This document shows positions 7,621 through 12,645 of a DNA stretch of 12,645 nt, piece after piece (the stretch's first letter is position 1; each line of letters opens with the position of its first letter). Origin of the DNA: Arthrobacter sp. (GTDB taxonomy: Bacteria; Actinomycetota; Actinomycetes; Actinomycetales; Micrococcaceae); assembly GCA_030147325.1 (NCBI GenBank), contig JASLAA010000286.1, forward strand, positions 1-12,645, written 5' to 3'. Position numbers and translations under genes: made by a program. The notes under the pieces were generated by a model that worked only from the letters and a program-made list of their open reading frames with translations, had not been told where the DNA came from and searched no databases.

Positions 7621-8655
7621 ATGAGTGACAAGAAGTTCGAACCGAACGACTCCCGAGCATCGACGGAACTGTCCGAACTCAGCCTGCTGAGTCAGGACTC
7701 CGACATCGCGACGGCTGCCCCGACGAGGCTGCAGACCGACCGCATCCAGACGACCGCCGCCAAGAGCCAGGGACGCCTCATCCGCGAGCGCTTCTTCCGG
7801 CACAAGGGCGCTCTGGCAGGGATCGCCCTGCTGGTGCTGATCTTCCTCCTGGCCTTCTCCTCGATCGGCTTCGCGGGGATCCCCGGGTGGTGGAACAAGG
7901 GCTACGACGTCCTCGCTGCCCGGTTCAACGAGGGGCGGCCGACCCTGACGCTCTGGCCGTTCAGCCTCGGCGAGCACCCCTTCGGCCAGGACGTCCTCGG
8001 CCGCGACTACTTCGCCCTGACGATGCGGGGAATCCAGACGTCACTGATCATCGCGTTCATCGTGGGACTTGTCGCGATGGTGATCGGGACGACCGTCGGC
8101 GCCGTCGCGGGCTACTTCCGCGGCTGGACCGAGGCGGTCCTCATGCGCATCACGGATGTCGTCATCACCATCCCCACCGTCGTCATCGCAGCGGTCGTGG
8201 CCGGGATCGTCGCGAAGTACGGCATCGTACCCTTCGCCGTATTCCTCGGGCTCGTCACCTGGACCGGTCTCGCCCGGCTCGTCCGGGGCGAGTTCCTGTC
8301 ACTGCGCGAGAAGGAGTTCGTCGATTCAGCCAAGTCGGTGGGCGCGAGTTCGGCCCGCATCATCTTCCGACACATCCTGCCGAACACGGTCGGCGTGATC
8401 ATCGTCTCGACGACACTGGCCATCTCCGGCGCGATCCTCCTCGAGACGGGCCTCAGCTTCCTCGGACTCGGCGTCACCGCACCCGACACCTCGCTCGGCA
8501 AGGCCATCAACGACAACCGGTCCGCCCTCACCGTCCGGCCGTGGCTCTTCCTCTGGCCGGGCGTCTTCATCATCGGCATCGCCCTCGCGGTGAACTTCAT
8601 CGGCGACGGTCTCCGCGACGCGTTCGACCCCAAGCAGACAAGGGTGAAGCAGTAA
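7621..8655 (+). CDS. DppC/OppC-like ABC transporter permease
   Basis: This is the second membrane subunit of the importer, 344 residues, normal to slightly long for the family. The ATG start has AGGA (7610-7613) 7 bases upstream, and this Shine-Dalgarno overlaps the stop codon of the preceding permease, suggesting coupled translation. A long polar N-terminal tail (1-61) leads to TM1 (about 63-80). HPFGQDVLGRDYFALTMRG (119-137) is the conserved DppC segment before the core helices. The EAA coupling loop is at about 231-255 (EFVDSAKSVGASSARIIFRH, then ILPN). Final helices and the family ending FIGDGLRDAFDPK are present. No inserted helices are seen here, in contrast to its partner. The stop overlaps the next start in TAATG. 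Confidence 0.95.
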   Translation: MSDKKFEPNDSRASTELSELSLLSQDSDIATAAPTRLQTDRIQTTAAKSQGRLIRERFFRHKGALAGIALLVLIFLLAFSSIGFAGIPGWWNKGYDVLAARFNEGRPTLTLWPFSLGEHPFGQDVLGRDYFALTMRGIQTSLIIAFIVGLVAMVIGTTVGAVAGYFRGWTEAVLMRITDVVITIPTVVIAAVVAGIVAKYGIVPFAVFLGLVTWTGLARLVRGEFLSLREKEFVDSAKSVGASSARIIFRHILPNTVGVIIVSTTLAISGAILLETGLSFLGLGVTAPDTSLGKAINDNRSALTVRPWLFLWPGVFIIGIALAVNFIGDGLRDAFDPKQTRVKQ

Positions 8656-10430
8656 TGTCACACAGTTCCGTCATCATCTCGGACGAGCAGGACCCCGTAG
8701 GGACCGGCCCCATCCTCTCGGTCAGGGGCCTCGGCGTCGAATTCAACGTCGACGACCAGTGGGTGATGGCCGCGAAGGATGTGTCCTTCGACATCCACCC
8801 CGGTGAGATCCTCGCGGTCGTCGGTGAATCGGGCTCCGGCAAGAGCATGTCCTCCATGGCGCTGCTCGGATTGCTCCCCCGCAACGGACGTTCCTCGGGT
8901 AGCGCCAAGATGCTCGGCAAGGAGCTCATCGGTGCACCGCAGAGCACACTGCGGCGCGTCCGCGGCAACGAGATCGCCATGATCTTCCAGGAACCCATGA
9001 CCGCCCTGAATCCCGTGCTGACGGTCGGCGAACAGATCCGCGAAGCCGTCGAGCAGCACACCGAGCTCTCCCCCGCCCAGGCGAAGAACCGCTCGATCGA
9101 GTTGCTCCGCATGGTGGAGATCCCGGAGCCCGAGCGCCGGTACGACAGCTTCCCCCACCAGTTCTCGGGCGGCCAGCGGCAGCGCGCGATGATCGCGATC
9201 GCCCTCGCGAACGATCCGATGCTCCTGATCGCGGACGAGCCGACGACGGCGCTCGACGTCACGGTGCAGGCCGAAGTGCTCGACCTGCTGCGAAAGCTCA
9301 ACAAGAGGCTCAACAGTGCGGTGCTCCTCATCACCCACGACATGGGTGTGGTCGCCGACCTCGCCGACCACGTGGTCGTGATGGAACACGGTCGGATCGT
9401 CGAGTCGGCCCCTACCGCCCAGTTGTTCGCGGCACCGGCGGAGGCCTACACCCAGCAGCTCCTCGGCTCCGTGCCCCACCTCGGATCGAAGGTGGGCGGC
9501 GTCCTCAGCGACGTCGAGGTGATCGACGGCCACCTGAGCATCCACGAGGAGTACGCGGCCGCGGCCCTCAGTGCCGAGGAGACACGCGCGGCGTCGGGAG
9601 TGGTTCCCGCCCTCGAACTCGTCGACGTCGACATCGAGTACCCCGGGCGCTTCCGCCAGCCCGCCTTCAAGGCGGTGCAGGGCGTGTCCCTCAGGATCAA
9701 CCCGGGCGAGGTCATGGGACTCGTCGGCGAGTCGGGGTCGGGCAAGTCGACCATAGCGCGCGCCGTCACCGGTCTCATCAGGACCTCGGGCGGCAGTGTC
9801 ACGATCGGCGGCACGGACATCACCACCCTGAGTGCCCGCCAGCTCCTGCCGCTGCGCAAGAGGTTCGCGATCGTCTTCCAGGATCCCGCCGCGTCCCTCA
9901 ACCCGAGGATGTCCATCGGCGAGAGTATCGGCGAGCCCCTGCTCCTGCATGAGAAGCCCGGGCGGGCCGAGCTGGACAAGCGCGTCGCATCCCTGCTCGA
10001 GGACGTCCAGCTGCCGGTGGCCTTCCGCAACCGCTACCCGCACGAACTCTCGGGCGGACAGCGCCAGCGGGTGGGCATCGCCCGTGCACTGTCGCTCCGT
10101 CCGGACCTCCTCGTGGCAGACGAGCCGACGTCGGCGCTGGATGTCTCCGTGCAGGCCAAGGTCCTGGATCTGCTGCAGGACCTGCAACGGGAGCGGGGCT
10201 TCGCCTGCCTCTTCGTGAGCCACGACCTGGCCGTCGTGGAGCTGCTCGCGAGCCACATCGCGGTCCTCAACAAGGGCACCCTCGTGGAACAGGGCAGCAC
10301 CGAGCAGATCCTGAAGTACCCGAGGGATCCGTACACGCGCAGGCTGCTCGCCGCCGCGCCCGTCCCCGATCCGGCGGAGCAGTCCCTGCGTCGCGAACAG
10401 CGGGCGGCGATCCTCGCGGCAGGCGCGTGA
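8655..10430 (+). CDS. Fused double-ATPase of the peptide-type ABC importer (DppD-DppF in one chain)
   Basis: This protein of 591 residues contains two complete nucleotide-binding domains that would drive the importer without a separate second ATPase gene. The ATG start is fixed by the TAATG overlap with the preceding permease and by the beginning of the first domain (ILSVRGLGVEF). Domain 1: Walker A GESGSGKS 57-64, Q-loop Gln112, signature FSGGQ 170-174, Walker B LLIADEP (Asp194, Glu195), switch His228. Domain 2: Walker A GESGSGKST 358-366, Q-loop Gln409, signature LSGGQ 465-469, Walker B LLVADEP (Asp489, Glu490), switch His523. Both sites look catalytically intact. The linker is about 275-315. 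Each domain ends in the region typical of oligopeptide ATPases (AEAYTQQLLGSVPHL and RDPYTRRLLAAAPVPDP). The gene is last in the operon; I see no convincing terminator in the 30 bases before the convergent gene. Confidence 0.96.
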   Translation: MSHSSVIISDEQDPVGTGPILSVRGLGVEFNVDDQWVMAAKDVSFDIHPGEILAVVGESGSGKSMSSMALLGLLPRNGRSSGSAKMLGKELIGAPQSTLRRVRGNEIAMIFQEPMTALNPVLTVGEQIREAVEQHTELSPAQAKNRSIELLRMVEIPEPERRYDSFPHQFSGGQRQRAMIAIALANDPMLLIADEPTTALDVTVQAEVLDLLRKLNKRLNSAVLLITHDMGVVADLADHVVVMEHGRIVESAPTAQLFAAPAEAYTQQLLGSVPHLGSKVGGVLSDVEVIDGHLSIHEEYAAAALSAEETRAASGVVPALELVDVDIEYPGRFRQPAFKAVQGVSLRINPGEVMGLVGESGSGKSTIARAVTGLIRTSGGSVTIGGTDITTLSARQLLPLRKRFAIVFQDPAASLNPRMSIGESIGEPLLLHEKPGRAELDKRVASLLEDVQLPVAFRNRYPHELSGGQRQRVGIARALSLRPDLLVADEPTSALDVSVQAKVLDLLQDLQRERGFACLFVSHDLAVVELLASHIAVLNKGTLVEQGSTEQILKYPRDPYTRRLLAAAPVPDPAEQSLRREQRAAILAAGA

Positions 10431-10460
10431 CGTCCACGGCCTGAGGAGGACGGGAGGGTC

Positions 10461-11426
10461 TCAGTGACGGAAGACGATCTTCCCGAACACATCGCCGTCG
10501 AGCATTCGCTGGAACCCCTGTGCTGCGTCCTCCAGCGGCAGGACCGCGTCGATCACGGGACGGACCCCGGTGGCGACGAGGAATCGGGTCAGGCGGACCA
10601 GCTCGTCCCGCGTGCCCATCGTGGATCCCAGGACGCGGAGCTGCAGGAAGAACACCCGGGTGAGGTCGGCGGATGGTGCGGGGCCGCTCGTCGCGCCACA
10701 GGTGACGAGGGTGCCGCCGGGCACCAGGGCCTTCAGCGAGTGCGCCCAGGTTGCCTCTCCCACCGAATCGAAGACCACGTCCACGCGTTCGGGCAGCCGG
10801 TCACCGGCGTCGAACGCCTGCTCCGCCCCGAGCTCGAGGACACGCTGCCGCTTGGATGCGCTGCGGCTGGTCGCCCAGACCCGGAAGCCGGATGCGGACG
10901 CGAGCGCCACCAGCGCGGAGGCGACTCCCCCACCGGCTCCCTGCACGAGGACCGTCGATCCCGGTGCTGCCGGGGAGACGGTGAACAGCATCCGGTAGGC
11001 GGTGAGCCACGCCGTGGGCAGGCAAGCGGCTTCCTCGAAGGACAGTTCCGGCGGTTTCGGCACCAGGTTCCGGGACGGCACCCACACGTGGTCGGCCATG
11101 GTCCCGGGATAGCGCTCGGACAGGAGTGACCGCTTCGGGTCGAGGGTCTCGTCGCCGCGCCACTCCGGAGCGGAGATGACGCCGTGGACGATCACCTCGT
11201 TGCCGTCGTCGTCGACCCCGGCCGCGTCGCAGCCCAGCACCATCGGCAGCCGCTCCTCCGGCAGGCCGACGCCCCGGAGCGACCACAGGTCGTGATGGTT
11301 CAGGCAGGACGCCAGGACCTTCACCCTCCTGAAACCGGCAGGGGCCGCGGGAGCCTCGATGTCACCGACCACCAGGGCGGCAAGGGGATCGTCCGCTGAT
11401 CGGGTTGCTGCGTAGGCGGCACGCAT
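10461..11426 (-). CDS. MDR-superfamily NAD(P)H-dependent oxidoreductase (quinone oxidoreductase-like, probably zinc-free)
   Basis: A medium-chain dehydrogenase/reductase of 321 residues. The ATG at 11426 is preceded on the minus strand by AAGGAG with a 7-base spacer. The N-terminal GroES-like half contains CLNHHDLWSLRGVGLP (41-56) and PMVLGCDAAG (61-70). The second half is a Rossmann domain with VQGAGGGVASALVALASASG (161-180). Ser187-Arg188 after the second strand (WATSRSASK) suggests NADP(H) preference. The four-cysteine structural zinc lobe of true alcohol dehydrogenases is absent, and the catalytic-zinc His-Glu after the glycine is replaced (GCD). The usual automatic label of zinc-binding dehydrogenase is therefore probably misleading. 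Substrate is unknown; quinones or enones are plausible. It converges on the importer operon with 30 bases between the stops. It lies near sigR, whose known regulons often include such enzymes, but no SigR promoter is evident here. Confidence 0.9.
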   Translation of the reverse strand: MRAAYAATRSADDPLAALVVGDIEAPAAPAGFRRVKVLASCLNHHDLWSLRGVGLPEERLPMVLGCDAAGVDDDGNEVIVHGVISAPEWRGDETLDPKRSLLSERYPGTMADHVWVPSRNLVPKPPELSFEEAACLPTAWLTAYRMLFTVSPAAPGSTVLVQGAGGGVASALVALASASGFRVWATSRSASKRQRVLELGAEQAFDAGDRLPERVDVVFDSVGEATWAHSLKALVPGGTLVTCGATSGPAPSADLTRVFFLQLRVLGSTMGTRDELVRLTRFLVATGVRPVIDAVLPLEDAAQGFQRMLDGDVFGKIVFRH

Positions 11427-11459
11427 TCATAAACTCCTTCGGTCACGGATGGTTCCCCA

Positions 11460-11465
11460 ATCCTA
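11460..11465 (-). promoter_or_regulatory. Possible -10 element of the MDR oxidoreductase
   Basis: The minus strand reads TAGGAT (11465 down to 11460), four of six matches to TATAAT. It lies 34 bases before the ATG, which would leave a short leader containing the ribosome binding site. No good -35 hexamer is visible 16-18 bases upstream. Confidence 0.25.
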
Positions 11466-11524
11466 GGCGCGACGACGACGGCACCACGGGCGGTTTAGGC
11501 GACGCAGGGCGCCGTATGGGAGAC

Positions 11525-11551
11525 TTGGATGCAGTTCTGCACACCTACAGT
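11525..11551 (+). promoter_or_regulatory. Possible promoter of the bL37 gene
   Basis: TTGGAT (11525-11530) and TACAGT (11546-11551, four of six -10 matches including the conserved TA...T) are separated by 15 bases. Transcription would start just ahead of the strong ribosome binding site AAGGAGG (11563-11569). The spacing is short and the -35 match weak, so this is only a candidate. Confidence 0.3.
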
Positions 11552-11574
11552 GCCTGAAGAAGAAGGAGGCAGCC

Positions 11575-11649
11575 ATGAGCAAGAGAGCACGCAAGCGTCG
11601 CGACCGGAAGCGTGGAGGCGCTAACCACGGTAAGCGCCCCAACACCTGA
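11575..11649 (+). CDS. Large-subunit ribosomal protein bL37 (24 residues)
   Basis: This very small gene is preceded by AAGGAGG (11563-11569), the strongest ribosome binding site in the window, 5 bases from the ATG. The product starts MSKRARKRRDRKRGG and ends ANHGKRPNT. It is extremely basic (13 Lys/Arg among 24 residues), with an ANHGKRPN tail that I recognise as the actinobacterial bL37 protein, first placed on mycobacterial ribosomes by cryo-EM. It would bind 23S rRNA in the 50S subunit. Gene callers with a 30-codon or longer cutoff miss it. It is monocistronic, divergent from the MDR gene, and followed after 31 bases by a strong hairpin terminator. Confidence 0.88.
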   Translation: MSKRARKRRDRKRGGANHGKRPNT

Positions 11650-11680
11650 GTCCAGGCGTACCAGCACAGTATCGAGCTTC

Positions 11681-11723
11681 AACGACAGAACCTCCGACCC
11701 AGTGGGTCGGAGGTTCTGTCGTT
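11681..11723. terminator. Bidirectional palindromic terminator between bL37 and rsrA
   Basis: Bases 11681-11700 pair perfectly with 11704-11723 (20 bp) around the 3-base loop AGT. The stem sits between two convergent units (bL37 on plus, sigR-rsrA on minus), 31 bases from the bL37 stop and 44 bases from the rsrA stop, so it can serve both. T-runs on either side are poor (TTGG on plus, TTGAAG on minus), so efficiency rests on the long stem. Confidence 0.8.
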
Positions 11724-11767
11724 GGTGCCCTGGAACCGGCCACGAGGCCGTGAATCGGCGCGGTGTG

Positions 11768-12028
11768 TCAGTGGTCCACGGTCTTCAACTGGCTGATGCG
11801 GTCGAGGATGCTCGTCTTGAGTGTCGACGGTGCCACCTCCGTGCAGGACCGCTTGACGACCGAGCGGATGACGCACTCGAGGTCGTGCTCCTCCGCGCAC
11901 TGCGGGCAGCCGTCCAGATGGTCCTTGATCTCCACGAGGTCCTGGTGGGACAGCGCCCCATCCAGGTACTCGTACAGCCGCTCGATCCTCGAGTCGGCGC
12001 AGTCGCCCATACTCTCGCAATCGCTCAT
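11768..12028 (-). CDS. rsrA: RsrA-type redox-sensing zinc anti-sigma factor (mycothiol system)
   Basis: The protein has 86 residues. It is predicted to hold the upstream-encoded sigma factor inactive under reducing conditions and to release it on disulfide stress. The ZAS-family motif HxxxCxxC is HLDGCPQC: His37, Cys41, Cys44. Upstream cysteines are at 4 and 10, others at 52 and 62. In the well-studied Streptomyces RsrA, zinc is held by an N-terminal cysteine (Cys11), His37, Cys41 and Cys44, and the N-terminal cysteine pairs with Cys44 on oxidation. Cys10 here is the evident counterpart. The start is set by the ATGA overlap with the sigma stop codon (12025-12028), which implies translational coupling and hence matched amounts of the two partners. 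The protein is soluble, with no membrane segment. A palindromic terminator lies beyond its stop. Confidence 0.93.
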   Translation of the reverse strand: MSDCESMGDCADSRIERLYEYLDGALSHQDLVEIKDHLDGCPQCAEEHDLECVIRSVVKRSCTEVAPSTLKTSILDRISQLKTVDH

Positions 12029-12645
12029 TTCTTCATCTCCTGTTCCGTGCCCGTTGCACCCGCGGCGACCCGGGTCCTGGCGCCAGTGCCGAGGCCCCGC
12101 TCGTGGGCGTATTCGGCCAGCAGCTCGCGCAGCAGCTTGCGGCCGCGGTGCAACCGGGACATGACGGTCCCGATGGGCGTGTTCATGATTTCTGATATTT
12201 CCTTGTAGGCGAAGCCCTCGACATCCGAGAAGTACACCGCGAGCCGGAACTCCTCGGGAATGGCCTGCAAGGCGCTCTTGACGTCGGAATCCGGTAGATG
12301 GTCGAGCGCCTCGACCTCGGCGGAACGGAGACCCGACGAGGTGTGCTCGGCGGCTTTCGCGAGTTGCCAGTCCTCGATCGTGTCCGAATGTGACTGCAGT
12401 GGCTCGCGCTGCCGCTTGCGATAGAGATTGATGTAGGTGTTGGTGAGGATGCGGTACAGCCACGCCTTCAGGTTCGTCCCGGCGCGGAACTGGTGGAACG
12501 AGGCGAACGCCTTGGCGAACGTCTCCTGCACCAGATCATCAGCATCGGCTGGATTGCGCGTCATCCGCAGCGCAGCCGAGTACAGCGGGTCGAGGAACGG
12601 CAGGGCGTCGCGCTCGAAGCGGGCAACACGCGCCTCGGCCGACTC
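12025..12645 (-). CDS. sigR: ECF-type sigma factor SigR/SigH, 5'-truncated by the window end
   Basis: The frame is open to the last base of the window; 206 residues are visible, and the visible part begins just before region 2 (RFERDALPFLDPLYSAALRMTRN). Only a short N-terminus is probably missing. The Met at 12562-12564 is internal (LRMTRNPADADDLVQ), not the start. Sigma region 2 spans about 9-85, including DDLVQETFAKAFASFHQF and the -10 recognition helix region NLKAWLYRILTNTYINLYRK. Region 4 spans about 118-172, with the helix-turn-helix around YKEISEIMNTPIGTVMSRLH. The sequence closely resembles Streptomyces SigR and mycobacterial SigH, and the RsrA partner immediately downstream confirms it. 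Family members activate thioredoxin, mycothiol and proteolysis genes from GGAAT/GTT promoters and are autoregulated; the upstream promoter lies outside this window. A tail of about 30 residues after region 4 is Gly/Ala/Thr-rich. Confidence 0.93.
   Translation of the reverse strand, partial: ESAEARVARFERDALPFLDPLYSAALRMTRNPADADDLVQETFAKAFASFHQFRAGTNLKAWLYRILTNTYINLYRKRQREPLQSHSDTIEDWQLAKAAEHTSSGLRSAEVEALDHLPDSDVKSALQAIPEEFRLAVYFSDVEGFAYKEISEIMNTPIGTVMSRLHRGRKLLRELLAEYAHERGLGTGARTRVAAGATGTEQEMKK

Noticed and set aside
10431..10460. CGTCC/GGACG inverted repeat as a terminator between convergent genes
   Set aside because: Only 5 bp with a 12-base loop and no T-run; too weak to call.
11429..11457. 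Minus-strand GGAAC-N17-GTT resembling a SigR promoter upstream of the MDR gene
   Set aside because: The GTT half lies between the ribosome binding site and the start codon, so transcription would begin inside the coding sequence.

Overview
The window is GC-rich, tightly packed DNA from a member of the Actinobacteria, most likely a Micrococcales bacterium of the Arthrobacter type. Three things point there: a Kgd-type fused 2-oxoglutarate decarboxylase/dehydrogenase, a SigR/RsrA redox sigma and anti-sigma pair of the mycothiol type, and a 24-residue bL37 ribosomal protein gene. No mobile element, CRISPR array, tRNA or rRNA gene was seen. All coding regions show the strong third-position GC bias of such genomes, which also produces several long antisense ORFs that I treat as shadows.

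Layout. Bases 1-3225 hold the 3' part of kgd, closed by a good rho-independent terminator. Bases 3339-3938 encode a small SGNH/GDSL-fold protein in which every catalytic position appears to be substituted, followed by a second terminator. Bases 3939-4191 form the only sizeable regulatory region. It contains an AT-rich pocket, an 8-codon leader ORF with a strong Shine-Dalgarno, a palindrome and a 5'-UTR hairpin. Bases 4192-10430 are a complete peptide-type (family 5) ABC importer operon: lipoprotein binding protein, DppB-like permease with an unusual block of about six extra membrane segments, DppC-like permease, and a single polypeptide carrying both ATPases. A perfect 19-bp hairpin separates the binding protein from the permeases. 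The last three genes are translationally close, with a 9-nt gap and then a TAATG overlap.

Convergent to this operon is a minus-strand MDR (quinone oxidoreductase-like) dehydrogenase at 10461-11426. A divergent gap leads to the tiny bL37 gene at 11575-11649. A perfect 20-bp palindromic terminator then serves both bL37 and the oppositely oriented sigR-rsrA pair (rsrA 11768-12028, sigR 12025 to the window end, truncated).

Functionally the window joins central carbon metabolism (2-oxoglutarate node), peptide or other oligomer uptake, and thiol-oxidative stress control. The most noteworthy points are the apparent SGNH pseudoenzyme, the enlarged permease, the leader-ORF/hairpin arrangement ahead of the importer, and the short bL37 gene beside the redox sigma locus. 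I see no clearly new multi-gene system; the unusual features are within individual genes and their control regions.
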